Shown here piece after piece: positions 27,362-35,319 of a stretch of 58,753 nucleotides of DNA. Location: positions 1 through 58,753 of the forward strand of contig PHCQ01000029.1 in the NCBI GenBank assembly GCA_002840835.1, in the 5' to 3' direction. The DNA comes from Betaproteobacteria bacterium HGW-Betaproteobacteria-16. GTDB taxonomy: Bacteria; Pseudomonadota; Gammaproteobacteria; Burkholderiales; Burkholderiaceae_C. A program made the position numbers and the translations under genes. The notes beneath the pieces are model-generated. The model was not told the DNA's origin and made no database searches. It saw nothing but the letters and a program-made list of their open reading frames with translations. Within the stretch, counting starts at the first letter, position 1, and every line of letters starts with the position of its first letter.

Positions 27362-27909
27362 TGCAGATCGCTTCCATGCAGACTGAGGCGTTCAAGGCCG
27401 CGAGAATCTCTACCGCTACTATTGTCAACGCGGCAGGAGGCTGGTGCCCACGCATCAAAAATGAAGAGTTGATGGTGCCAAACAGCATCTTCATCTACGT
27501 TTTTGATCAGCTGACTACCTGGTGCTGGATGTGCTCAATTCCTAAGAGCTCATTCCTCGAAGCCGCACGCCTTCTGGCGCCTTGTGATCCAGCACATGCT
27601 GCAGGAGGTGTTTCGGCGTTTGTTGAGAGGGCGGCCAAAGGCATTGAGGTGGCCAACTGGGAAGAGCATCTCGCGCAGCTGCTGGTTGCCTACCTGCAAG
27701 GGACGGACACCTATTCCGCTGCGATGCAAGGTTCCGGAGCACCGCACTTCGTGGTGATTCGGTACGGTGCAGCATCCATGGTGCGGCCGTTTGCTGTGAA
27801 TGGTAGTGATCGATTCCCCTTGTCTGTGGACAAGGTGCTTGGAGCAGTCGAGTCCGTAATGAAGCTCGACCGGGCCAAGCATCCTGATTGGCTCACCGGC
27901 AAACGCTGA
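27361..27909 (+). CDS. Hypothetical plasmid protein (182 aa)
   Basis: Start MQIASMQTEAFKAARISTAT, overlapping the previous stop by one base. Mixed alpha/beta with aromatic residues and cysteines at YVFDQLTTWCWMCSIPKSS. Not recognised. An intrinsic terminator follows 15 bases after the stop, closing this two-gene unit. Confidence 0.6.
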   Translation: MQIASMQTEAFKAARISTATIVNAAGGWCPRIKNEELMVPNSIFIYVFDQLTTWCWMCSIPKSSFLEAARLLAPCDPAHAAGGVSAFVERAAKGIEVANWEEHLAQLLVAYLQGTDTYSAAMQGSGAPHFVVIRYGAASMVRPFAVNGSDRFPLSVDKVLGAVESVMKLDRAKHPDWLTGKR

Positions 27910-27924
27910 TCACCATTGAAATTT

Positions 27925-27949
27925 CGGCCCTTCGGGGCCGTTTTTTTTT
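27925..27949 (+). terminator. Rho-independent terminator
   Basis: CGGCCC-TTCG-GGGCCG followed by nine T. The sequence before it (CATTGAAATTT) faintly recalls the TTCAAYCC tag of the leaders, so this may be a related structure used as a terminator. Confidence 0.85.
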
Positions 27950-27976
27950 GCCTGGCCAAAGACGGAGAATGCAGCT

Positions 27977-28654
27977 ATGAAGACGCCAAAACGCCAGCCA
28001 GACCCGTTGCTTCACCATGGCACCTTGCCGCAGGAGGTCACGCCAGCGCGTCCACCTCGAAAACGCATGGTGGTCAAAGGCGAACTTCTCGGGCGAACGC
28101 CAGCTCCCCCGAAAAGGAGCCCAAAACGAGACGATCCCAACGTTGCGACCGTTGACCCCGGCATGGTCGTGGTGTTGGCCAACTGTGGCCGTTGGAGCAA
28201 ACCGCACAACAAAATCCGATTTGCCATCTGGCACTGTCTGCGAGCTACCCCTGAGCTAAACGGCCTTGATGATGCTCGACTGTGGGATGTCCTAGGGCGA
28301 TGGGGTTCGGAGACGCGTGCGATCAAGGAGTCACCCGACATCAACGACAGGCATATGGCTCTTGGCCACCTCCAGCGCCTGCTGCTTGGTTTGCGTTCAG
28401 CGGAATCAGATCCGCAGCGGGCCGGAATGGTGACCGGCGAGGTAGCCAGGTTGTTCAGGGTCGCAGTTCAGGCGTGGGAGAAAGCACTTTCAGGGCATTT
28501 GAGAGACCATCCCGACTGCTTGCTCTCCCACGATGAGTTCGCGGGCTTCGTGGCCCTTCAGAACGCGTCTGAGGAGCTGCACCAGGGGATGCTCAATACC
28601 CCTCCACCGGTGAGGGTGCGGCGAACAGAGAAGCGGGACCGAGCGACTGAGTAG
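27977..28654 (+). CDS. Hypothetical plasmid protein (225 aa)
   Basis: Begins MKTPKRQPDPLLHHGTLPQE. The first ~50 residues are basic and proline-rich, probably disordered. The rest is helical (LLGLRSAESDPQRAGMVTGE and others). Basic tail VRRTEKRDRATE. No known domain; nucleic-acid binding is possible from charge only. Confidence 0.6.
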   Translation: MKTPKRQPDPLLHHGTLPQEVTPARPPRKRMVVKGELLGRTPAPPKRSPKRDDPNVATVDPGMVVVLANCGRWSKPHNKIRFAIWHCLRATPELNGLDDARLWDVLGRWGSETRAIKESPDINDRHMALGHLQRLLLGLRSAESDPQRAGMVTGEVARLFRVAVQAWEKALSGHLRDHPDCLLSHDEFAGFVALQNASEELHQGMLNTPPPVRVRRTEKRDRATE

Positions 28655-28774
28655 CGTCTTCTCCTGCCGCCAGGGCGTCAGGTTCCAAAAAATGTCGCCT
28701 GGATGCACCACGGCAAACAGTAAAATGCCATCAACGCTCCAGAGTCATCTGGAAGTTTGAGCTGACACTTCAGC

Positions 28775-28810
28775 CTTTGTTTACCCACCGGGAATCCCTT
28801 CCCGGTTGGG
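28775..28810 (+). promoter_or_regulatory. 5' leader hairpin
   Basis: CAGCCTTTGTTTACCC runs into CCCACCGGGAA / TTCCCGGTTGGG (28784-28810), the longest stem in the series. TTTTGGAGAACC and the start at 28848 follow 38 bases later. Confidence 0.55.
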
Positions 28811-28847
28811 TCGGCGATTCCCGGTTTTCTTTTTGGAGAACCGCAAA

Positions 28848-29354
28848 ATGGATAGCCACATCGAATGCCGCAAGCCGGTGTTCTTCATTCCCGGACCCAG
28901 CCGACAAAACGGCCTTCCAGAAATCATTGACGTGGCGGTGCGCGACAAGGACGGAGTCCTTCGCTCAAACACCACCCACAGCACCCTTGAGCAGATGCGC
29001 GAGCGTTACCCTGACGCTGTCGTAGGCGAGCTGGATGTCGTCACGAAAGAACGGCGGGAGCTGTACTGCCGCGAATTTGTCGAAGTGGATGAAGACCAGT
29101 TCGCCGAACAACTGGACATGCTCCCACCACAGGACTGGAGAACCGTGGATGGCGTCGAGTCGTTCAAGTGCCTGGAGCCCCTGGCCGATGGCATCACAAC
29201 CATCCACTGCCGATATGGATCTCGCTTCTACCGATTCAACGGCCCAATCAACATGACTGGAACGGAAATCGCAGCGCATGTGAAGCGTCGCACTGCAGAG
29301 TCAAGCGCAAGCACGCAACCCGACCAGCACTCACTTGTCCGGGATGGAGTTTGA
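28848..29354 (+). CDS. Hypothetical plasmid protein (168 aa)
   Basis: Start MDSHIECRKPVFFIPGPSRQ with GGAG 9 bases upstream; the frame opens at 28806. Acidic soluble protein (FVEVDEDQFAEQLDMLPPQD). No known family. The next gene starts one base after its stop. Confidence 0.6.
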   Translation: MDSHIECRKPVFFIPGPSRQNGLPEIIDVAVRDKDGVLRSNTTHSTLEQMRERYPDAVVGELDVVTKERRELYCREFVEVDEDQFAEQLDMLPPQDWRTVDGVESFKCLEPLADGITTIHCRYGSRFYRFNGPINMTGTEIAAHVKRRTAESSASTQPDQHSLVRDGV

Positions 29355-29355
29355 A

Positions 29356-29871
29356 ATGACCGATGAGCAAAAGAAGGAGTTCAAACCCACCGCGTCAATG
29401 ATCTCAGCTGCTACCGCTGTTTTCACAGCGATGGCGATGATCAGGTTGGTTCGCCCAATCGTTTTGACCTACCAGCGCAAAGTGCTGCTCGAAGGGCAGT
29501 GGCATCCTGCCGATGAATACGGGGAGGAGGGCTCCTCACCCTCGACCATCACTGAACCGGAGGAGGCTTTCCTCATGGGGGAAGCTGACTTTCTGAAGTA
29601 TGTGCAGCGTTGCAACGAAGAGAGTCACAAAGTGGGTCTCAGGGCGTCGTCACCAGAGCGATGCCCACTGCTTGAGTGCGAGGGGGCGCTGCGAGAAGCT
29701 GAACAGCTGCTCGTGCATGAGATGCAGCACATCACTGGGATCAAACCAGATGACGTTCTGCAAGCCGCCATGAGCCTACGGAAAGAGTACGTCGATCTGA
29801 CGTTGCGTCTTTTGGCGCCATTCGTCCAGTCCCCACTGAGCGATTCGAGCCCTGACCGCCTGCGGGGATAG
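29356..29871 (+). CDS. Hypothetical plasmid protein (171 aa)
   Basis: Start MTDEQKKEFKPTASMISAAT with GGAG 7-10 bases upstream, inside the previous gene's end. Residues 15-35 (AATAVFTAMAMIRLVRPIVL) are hydrophobic and could form one membrane helix; the rest is acidic and helical, with HEMQHITG that superficially recalls a metal site but lacks the HExxH spacing. Unknown. Confidence 0.55.
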   Translation: MTDEQKKEFKPTASMISAATAVFTAMAMIRLVRPIVLTYQRKVLLEGQWHPADEYGEEGSSPSTITEPEEAFLMGEADFLKYVQRCNEESHKVGLRASSPERCPLLECEGALREAEQLLVHEMQHITGIKPDDVLQAAMSLRKEYVDLTLRLLAPFVQSPLSDSSPDRLRG

Positions 29872-29927
29872 CTCCGCTACAAGGACGAGCACGCCGGCCA
29901 CCTTTGCGTGGCTGGCTGTTCACCTAT

Positions 29928-29957
29928 CTCAACCCGAGCGGGTTTTCCCCGCCGGGG
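29928..29957 (+). promoter_or_regulatory. 5' leader hairpins before the PAPS-reductase-like gene
   Basis: ATCTCAACCC starts CCCG-AG-CGGG (29933-29942), followed by CCCCG / CGGGG (29947-29957). Twenty-eight bases downstream lies a short upstream ORF (29986). Fits the leader series. Confidence 0.5.
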
Positions 29958-29985
29958 AGAAGCCGCTTTCAAAAAGGTGAAAGCG

Positions 29986-30051
29986 ATGCAAACATCGTTC
30001 AATCAGCTGGACACCCAGCAATCAGCACCAGGTGATCATCATGTCCCCTGA
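29986..30051 (+). CDS. Upstream leader ORF (21 aa) overlapping the next gene
   Basis: MQTSFNQLDTQQSAPGDHHV plus one residue, with AAAAAGGTGA as a good ribosome site. It ends 11 bases inside the following gene in another frame, so ribosomes finishing it could restart at 30041. Probably a coupling or control peptide rather than a functional product. Confidence 0.4.
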   Translation: MQTSFNQLDTQQSAPGDHHVP

Positions 30052-31771
30052 AGCTGATCTCTTCTCATGCACAGAAGCGAGCTCCCCTTCGACCATCGAG
30101 CAGACTCATCTGAGCTTGCCTCCCCATCAACGCGCTGGGGAAGCCTTGGCGAGGGTCCTTCGTGCTTCACATCCCGTCCAGTTGCAGTTCAGCTCAGGAA
30201 AGGACAGCAGTGCCTGTGCAAATCTGCTGCTCAATGCAGCCATCCTCGTACAGAGCGAGGGGCTGAAGTGCCCACCCATCCATGTCGTGAACGTAGACAC
30301 TGGGGTGGAGTCCCCCGTTGTGCGCGGGCTGGCAGATATGGAGCTGGCGAAAATGCGGCGTTTCGCGTTCGCGCATCGTCTGCCGGTATCGGTGCATGTC
30401 GTCAGACCGTCTCTGAGTTCGAGCTACGCCACGCGCGTTCTGGGGGGCCGAACGCTCCCTCCTTTTCCGACAGGAAAGCGTGAGTGCACAGTGGACTTCA
30501 AAGTTCGACCATCGGAGAAGATCGGTCGATCAATCCGTATGCAAACCGACCTCGGTGGGCAACCACTGGTGACAGTGATTGGCACACGTTCGTCCGAGTC
30601 GAAAGTGCGTGAGATCAGCACAGGAAGACGCGGCGAATCAGCCCACCAGATCTGGTACGGAATCTCCGGCGAGGCCTTTTTGAGCCCGGTCTTGGACTGG
30701 GACACCAGTGACGTCTGGATGTACTTGGGGGAATGCGCCGCCGGCGAACACCTGGCATACAGCGATTTCGCCGCACTCATGGAGTTTTACGCAGACGCTG
30801 GCGCGAGTTCATGCGTGGTCGTTGCAGACTTGAAAGCAGGGTCCAACGCCGGCGCTTGCGGAGCTCGTTCTGGGTGCTGGGTATGTGGAGCGGTGAAGGA
30901 CGATCACAGCGTACAGAACATGATCGCAACGAATCCCGAGCGCTACCCCTACCTGGTGCCACTCATGGAGTTTCGCGACTACCTTGTGAACACCCAGTGG
31001 GACTGGTCGCTGCGCAACTTCATTGGACGCACCATCAACAAAGAGGGCAGCATCGCGGTCAAGGCCGATCAGTACAGTCCGAAAATGTGCGAGAACCTGT
31101 TGCGCTACCTTCTGGCTGCGCAAGATAAGGCCAACTCACTGAACCCGCCATCACGAGTAAACGCTTTGGGAATTAGGGAGCTGATCGCGATCGACTTTTA
31201 TTGGTCGCTTCGGGCTTGGCACCCACCATTCCATGCACTGTGGGTTTACCTTGACCACTGCGCCGGAAACGTGGTGCACGCGCCAAAGGTCGATTCTCCC
31301 CTGAGGCCATCTGAGGTGCCGAACCTCGGTTCGATCCTTGTCGGCACGGATTGGGACGACAACCAGAGTCCCTTGATGCCCTCAGGACTGCGCCACCCTC
31401 TATGGGAGATGCACTCTGAGAGCTGTGGACCCAGCCTTCGGGTGGGAGCCAATGGGAAGACCTTTCTCTCTTTGGCGGAGTCACCGGAGTTCGATGTGGA
31501 CGAAGAAGGGGCCTACCTCTTCTTTGAGTTCGAGGCCCAACGGATGATCGATTTACACCATCATGCGACTGCGGACTGGACCTCAGCGGCAAGCATCTAC
31601 CTGCAGTACGGGACGGTGTCCCTGGCGAAGGGGCAGAGCAGTGCTGTTGACGACATGATGCGGCGATCTCAATGGTTGCAGCGTCATGATCTTCATGGGC
31701 ATCGATCAGCAGATGAAATGTTGAGACGCTGCAGTGTGTTGAGCGCGTCACAGTCGGACCTGTTTGCGTAG
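30041..31771 (+). CDS. PAPS-reductase/DndC-like ATP-pyrophosphatase family protein
   Basis: 576 aa. The N-terminal half has the PP-loop QFSSGKDSSACANL (residues ~50-64), VVNVDTGVE, the family's KVRPSEKIGR and TVIGTRSSES segments, and a cysteine cluster GACGARSGCWVCG near residue 270 that could hold an iron-sulfur centre, as in DndC-type sulfurtransferases. The C-terminal ~250 residues are specific to this protein. Such proteins activate substrates with ATP for sulfur transfer or sulfate reduction. No dndA/B/D/E or ParB-like ibrB partner is nearby, so phosphorothioation cannot be assumed. ATG 30041 was chosen over GTG 30032. Confidence 0.75.
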   Translation: MSPEADLFSCTEASSPSTIEQTHLSLPPHQRAGEALARVLRASHPVQLQFSSGKDSSACANLLLNAAILVQSEGLKCPPIHVVNVDTGVESPVVRGLADMELAKMRRFAFAHRLPVSVHVVRPSLSSSYATRVLGGRTLPPFPTGKRECTVDFKVRPSEKIGRSIRMQTDLGGQPLVTVIGTRSSESKVREISTGRRGESAHQIWYGISGEAFLSPVLDWDTSDVWMYLGECAAGEHLAYSDFAALMEFYADAGASSCVVVADLKAGSNAGACGARSGCWVCGAVKDDHSVQNMIATNPERYPYLVPLMEFRDYLVNTQWDWSLRNFIGRTINKEGSIAVKADQYSPKMCENLLRYLLAAQDKANSLNPPSRVNALGIRELIAIDFYWSLRAWHPPFHALWVYLDHCAGNVVHAPKVDSPLRPSEVPNLGSILVGTDWDDNQSPLMPSGLRHPLWEMHSESCGPSLRVGANGKTFLSLAESPEFDVDEEGAYLFFEFEAQRMIDLHHHATADWTSAASIYLQYGTVSLAKGQSSAVDDMMRRSQWLQRHDLHGHRSADEMLRRCSVLSASQSDLFA

Positions 31772-31774
31772 GTC

Positions 31775-31866
31775 CTTCAAGGTGGGAAACGACCCACCTA
31801 CTGAGTCACCCGAACGAGAAGTTCGGGTGATTCCCAAATGTCACTGTTGTAGTGGCATTTGGGAAT
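31775..31866 (+). promoter_or_regulatory. Three successive hairpins between two genes
   Basis: TCCTTCAA is followed by GGTGGG / CCCACC (31781-31798), then CACCCGAAC-GAGAA-GTTCGGGTG (31807-31829), then a 16-bp stem ATTCCCAAATG... (31830-31866) with one GU pair. The first fits the leader series; the others may form a terminator or switch ahead of the next coupled pair. No long T run follows. Confidence 0.55.
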
Positions 31867-31883
31867 CAAATGACTGCTCTCCC

Positions 31884-32006
31884 ATGCGCGCTATAGTGCG
31901 CCGACTCCGCTGCGTGTTTGCAATAGCGCTCTGCGCGGCGTTTCCACTCCAGTCGAAGGCCCAGAGCTCGGGCGGCACGGCTACACCTTCTGGGAGCGAA
32001 AGATGA
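31884..32006 (+). CDS. Small exported peptide coupled to the Abi-alpha-like gene
   Basis: 40 aa, MRAIVRRLRCVFAIALCAAF then PLQSKAQSSGG: a typical signal peptide with a very short mature part. Its stop overlaps the next start as ATGA (32003-32006). It may be a coupling ORF, a lipoprotein-like remnant, or a small membrane-active peptide; none is proven. Confidence 0.4.
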   Translation: MRAIVRRLRCVFAIALCAAFPLQSKAQSSGGTATPSGSER

Positions 32007-32683
32007 GCGAAGAGGCAAAGGCTGTTCAAGAGGTGGCCAAGACCGCTGGGAAAGCGATCGATGCAACGGCTGGTTCAGCTAGGTTTCTGGCCAAATTTGT
32101 GTCCGCCCCATTGGAACAGGCCGTAGGGATACTGGTAGACCATCTCAAATACATTCGATTCGAACGTGGTGTCCGCTTACAACAGCGAGCGGAAGCGCTG
32201 ATGAAAGAAGCTGGGCTGGATGCTCCTACTCGAGAGATCCCAATTGCTCTTGCTCTACCCATCATGCAGCATGCCACTCTCGAAGAGGACGACTCCCTTC
32301 AAGATCGTTGGGCAGCTCTTTTGGTAAACGCAGCCAATGCGTCTTTTGAGGGAGAAGTTCTGCGTTCCTACCCGTCCATGCTTTCTCAGTTGTCCCCCTT
32401 TGATGCGCTCGTACTGGATGTCATCTATGCCCAACCCTACGAGCTCGCACATCACATGGGAATCGCCACCGTGGACTTGCCTAACAGCGCCCGAGTCATT
32501 GGGGAAGATGAACTCGATCAACCCTCACCATCAGACAAAGTTGTCATCTCGCTCAGCAATCTCGTCAGGTTGGGCCTCTTGAGACCAAGCTACACCTGGG
32601 GTGGCGGTGAGAGCTTCGGGAGAGTAAATCCTACCGTTGCCGGGAGAACATTCGTGCGCGCATGCCAGGTTAAAAGTCCCTGA
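32003..32683 (+). CDS. Abi-alpha (DUF4393)-like protein
   Basis: 226 aa. The central region FVSAPLEQAVGILVDHLKYIRFERGVRL, then PIMQHATLEEDDSLQDRWAA and LLVNAAN, then LSQLSPFDALVLDVI fits the DUF4393 family, named from a gene linked to abortive infection. Soluble, with amphipathic N-terminal helices. Coupled to the small signal-peptide ORF. If it works as in other settings it may respond to phage or plasmid competition; the mechanism of the family is not established to my knowledge. Confidence 0.7.
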   Translation: MSEEAKAVQEVAKTAGKAIDATAGSARFLAKFVSAPLEQAVGILVDHLKYIRFERGVRLQQRAEALMKEAGLDAPTREIPIALALPIMQHATLEEDDSLQDRWAALLVNAANASFEGEVLRSYPSMLSQLSPFDALVLDVIYAQPYELAHHMGIATVDLPNSARVIGEDELDQPSPSDKVVISLSNLVRLGLLRPSYTWGGGESFGRVNPTVAGRTFVRACQVKSP

Positions 32684-32829
32684 TCCGCGACTGCGGTGCG
32701 TGGTTTCCATCGCGGCGTTCCAGCTCCGTTTGTTGACAAACGGTCAAGCTGAGGTACAAGAATGAATCAGTCTTGCGACGCCTTGGATGCCAAGCGTCTT
32801 GAACGGTCCGTTGACTATGGAGTTGAATA

Positions 32830-33063
32830 GTGAAGAGCTTTTTGTTTGCGTTGAAATGGGCCCCTTTTTCGCTTCTGGGAGGTGCCGTTCTGATGGGTGT
32901 TTCTGTTTACTTCTTGATGAACCCACTCACGCCTTCAGCAGCGTCCGTCTCAGACGTATTCACTACGCCAGTTTTTCAATGGTTTGATCTGTGGAACTAC
33001 GCAGGTGTCGCTGTGGGTGCATGGCGCGTCTACCGTGCTCTCACGGACAAGGCCGACTTTTAG
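32830..33063 (+). CDS. Small membrane protein (77 aa)
   Basis: GTG start. Two hydrophobic spans: residues ~7-28 (ALKWAPFSLLGGAVLMGVSV) and ~48-66 (FQWFDLWNYAGVAVGAWRVY). No family recognised. It lies 28 bases before another small membrane protein, so they likely form one unit. Confidence 0.5.
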   Translation: MKSFLFALKWAPFSLLGGAVLMGVSVYFLMNPLTPSAASVSDVFTTPVFQWFDLWNYAGVAVGAWRVYRALTDKADF

Positions 33064-33091
33064 AGAACCCACCCGAGGAAGGCGAAGGACT

Positions 33092-33364
33092 ATGCAACAA
33101 GTGCTTCTCTATCAAGGCGCTGAAATGTTTGCTCTCGGAGGAAGCCCATTGGAGTACTTGGGGATGCTCGTCCTCAGCGTCATGCTCTCGGTGACATCCT
33201 TGGCGACCATTGTCAGGTTGCGCGGCCAGAGTCCAGCGCTGCTCGCCTCTTGCGTAAGGGACTTTTTGATAGGCTGCGGCCTCGCCGTGACGGTACTGGG
33301 ACTTGGTGTCGCTCTGTATTTTTTCGGCCGAGCGTTCTGGAAGGCCACCAGCTATCAAGGGTGA
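33092..33364 (+). CDS. Small membrane protein (90 aa)
   Basis: Start MQQVLLYQGAEMFALGGSPL with GAGGAAGG upstream; the frame opens earlier at 32984, overlapping the previous gene. Two membrane spans: YLGMLVLSVMLSVTSLATIV and FLIGCGLAVTVLGLGVALYF. Function unknown; possibly a partner of the preceding membrane protein. Confidence 0.5.
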   Translation: MQQVLLYQGAEMFALGGSPLEYLGMLVLSVMLSVTSLATIVRLRGQSPALLASCVRDFLIGCGLAVTVLGLGVALYFFGRAFWKATSYQG

Positions 33365-33483
33365 ACTTCTCAATCTGATTTGAGGATGCTTGCAGACTGA
33401 TTTCAGTTTCGCACCTCCGAGACATCGTGAGATATCATCGGCTTTATCTGGCGCAACGTGCCATTTCGAGCTGCCGTCGCAGC

Positions 33484-33515
33484 CCTTCAATCACCCTTTG
33501 GGAACCACGGTTCCC
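33484..33515 (+). promoter_or_regulatory. 5' leader hairpin with CCTTCAATCACCC tag
   Basis: CCCTTCAATCACCC then GGGAAC-CACG-GTTCCC (33500-33515), with CCCT / AGGG closing the base. It ends 40 bases before the start at 33556. Strong member of the leader series. Confidence 0.6.
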
Positions 33516-33555
33516 TGGTAGGGCTGGTGGTGCCCATCACACTGGAGTACCACTC

Positions 33556-34038
33556 ATGAAACTTCCTGTGCCCGCAATGTGCCGACCCGATGGCATTGGT
33601 GCCTCTTGCGAGCTTGTTCAAACTGATCAGAACGATCTTGTCCTGCGCAAAATCGTTCGTCGAGTAGGAGAGCTGCAGCAGCTTCTCGCGCAACGCCACC
33701 TTCGCTCGTTGTCCGCCAGCGATCCCTCGCCCAGCACAGTCGAGATCAAACGGCAGGGTGGGTTGCTAAACCAACAGTTGAAGATCTCTGGAGTTCACTT
33801 CGAGGTTTCGCATCAGCACACTTTGGTGATCTTGCTTTGCGCTCACCCGGCAGCTGTCGGAACCGCGATCACCATCAGTGGGGTCGACCTGTCGCCCCTG
33901 CTTGCCGAGTTCAAACAGGAACATGCATCGTGCGAATGGTGTGGCTGGCACCTTCCGCTTCATGCCAATCAGTGTGAGGTCTGCTGCCCTGTTGTTCCAG
34001 AAGTAGCTGCAGGTTCCGATGCACCCTTGCCGGCATAG
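33556..34038 (+). CDS. Hypothetical protein with C-terminal zinc ribbon (160 aa)
   Basis: Start MKLPVPAMCRPDGIGASCEL, placed after the leader hairpin. The C-terminus has CEWCGWHLPLHANQCEVCCP, two CxxC-type knuckles 14 residues apart, as in small zinc ribbons. The rest is alpha/beta with a KRQGGLLNQQLKISGVHFEV segment. A nucleic-acid or protein-binding role is likely but unproven. Confidence 0.6.
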   Translation: MKLPVPAMCRPDGIGASCELVQTDQNDLVLRKIVRRVGELQQLLAQRHLRSLSASDPSPSTVEIKRQGGLLNQQLKISGVHFEVSHQHTLVILLCAHPAAVGTAITISGVDLSPLLAEFKQEHASCEWCGWHLPLHANQCEVCCPVVPEVAAGSDAPLPA

Positions 34039-34113
34039 ACGCTCGTAAGGACTGTCAGACGCATCGAGCGCTCACATCTGCGCGCTTGCCCTACTTGAGC
34101 AACGGTGACGTTG

Positions 34114-34148
34114 CCCTTTCAACCCCTGACGGGTCCGCCCCGTTGGGG
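34114..34148 (+). promoter_or_regulatory. 5' leader hairpin with CCTTTCAACCCC tag
   Basis: CCCTTTCAACCCC then ACGGG-TCCGC-CCCGT with CCCC / GGGG around it (34123-34148), 28 bases before the start at 34177. Last clear member of the series. There is no strong ribosome site, so initiation may depend on the structure. Confidence 0.6.
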
Positions 34149-34176
34149 GTGGTCCTGTTTTCAGTTCTCAGAAATC

Positions 34177-34848
34177 ATGACCAAGCAATCAGCTCTGTAT
34201 TCCCTGACACGACATCAGCCGTTTCAGCTGTCCACGCCATGGGATTTTGCACATGCCATCGACAACCTCTCACCGGATGGCAGTGTCATTCGGGTCTCAA
34301 CGGCCGAACACGGCGGCATCGGAATCCAGCACGAGAAAGTGACCATTCCGCAGCATCTGCGCTTCGGTGCTATCTACGACCAGGCCTGGGCCTGGTTCGA
34401 AGAAGACGAAGCGGTCGCTTTGGCCGTCCTGGTGGTGCCGCACCTGTTCTCAAAGGAGTATCAGGAGTGCGCAAAGGAAACGGTGCGGAACTCGTACCCA
34501 GATGCCTACGAAACGCACTTTGGGGAAAAGCTGGAAGTGCACCAATCGCGTGAGCTTCAGGCTCGTGAACTGGTCGCGCGCACGCGCAACCTCTACACCC
34601 CCAGCACTGCTTGGGGCGATTGGGCCTGGGATATCCCCCGTGGCTTCGTCTACGTCCTTGGCTATCGCCGAAGTGATGAGAGCACTGCGGGCTTTCTGGT
34701 CCCCAAGGACAAGTATCGTCCTCCGCACAACCTCATCGTCCTTGACGATTTCCCTCGTTGGAGTCCGAACAAGAACCTGCCTCAGTCCAAGCCAAAAGGA
34801 TGGGACGAAGGAGGTCCAGTTGAAAGTCACGCAGGGGAGGCGGCATGA
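34177..34848 (+). CDS. Hypothetical plasmid protein (223 aa)
   Basis: Start MTKQSALYSLTRHQPFQLST. Soluble and rich in aromatic residues (YDQAWAWFEEDEAVALAVLV; TAWGDWAWDIPRGFVYVLGY). No known family. Its stop overlaps the next start as ATGA (34845-34848). Confidence 0.6.
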   Translation: MTKQSALYSLTRHQPFQLSTPWDFAHAIDNLSPDGSVIRVSTAEHGGIGIQHEKVTIPQHLRFGAIYDQAWAWFEEDEAVALAVLVVPHLFSKEYQECAKETVRNSYPDAYETHFGEKLEVHQSRELQARELVARTRNLYTPSTAWGDWAWDIPRGFVYVLGYRRSDESTAGFLVPKDKYRPPHNLIVLDDFPRWSPNKNLPQSKPKGWDEGGPVESHAGEAA

Positions 34849-35126
34849 CATACCAGGAATGGTTGGCCGCCCTCAAGCCTGGGGATCAGGTCGACGTGCA
34901 CTATCACCTCGGGCCTGGCGGTGTTCGGCGCAAAGCCGTCCTCACCGTCGACGAGAGCTGGATCAGGCTCGGCGCCCTCAAGCGAAAGCGTGATACCCGC
35001 TACTGGATTTTTGCGAGCGCAACGACCGGCAGGACTCGCCATTTCAATTGCGAGATCAAGCCACCCGCAGGACCGCTGCCACAACAAGGCAGGCGTTCAA
35101 AGCGGGCAAACAAGGTACGTGCCTGA
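34845..35126 (+). CDS. Hypothetical basic protein (93 aa)
   Basis: MTYQEWLAALKPGDQVDVHY: a small beta-rich N-terminus that could be an SH3-like barrel, and a basic tail (QQGRRSKRANKVRA). Coupled to the previous gene; a hairpin pair and probable terminator follow. Nucleic-acid binding is a guess from charge and shape. Confidence 0.55.
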   Translation: MTYQEWLAALKPGDQVDVHYHLGPGGVRRKAVLTVDESWIRLGALKRKRDTRYWIFASATTGRTRHFNCEIKPPAGPLPQQGRRSKRANKVRA

Positions 35127-35130
35127 ACTC

Positions 35131-35186
35131 GGCGGTTTGTCCGCCATTGAACCCCCCCCCACCTTGTGGTGGAGGGGTTCTTCTTC
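35131..35186 (+). terminator. Probable terminator at the end of the leader-hairpin gene block
   Basis: GGCGG-TTTGT-CCGCC (35131-35145), then GAACCCC / GGGGTTC with inner CCACC / GGTGG (35149-35180), followed by TTCTTC. The T tract is interrupted. It also begins with TTGAACCC, echoing the leader tag. Confidence 0.6.
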
Positions 35187-35319
35187 AACCTAGTGCAGCA
35201 GTGACCCAGACATTTTGAGCATGGACCCATCCATCCTCAAGGCGTTTGGTCGCCTGCCAAATCCTCAGCGTCGCTGAAGATCCGAGATGCCGGAGCATCC
35301 ATATTTCAAGGAGGGAACA

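Noticed and set aside
30041..31771. A DNA phosphorothioation (dnd) operon
   Set aside because: Only a DndC-like protein is present; dndA, B, D, E or restriction partners are not within the neighbouring genes.
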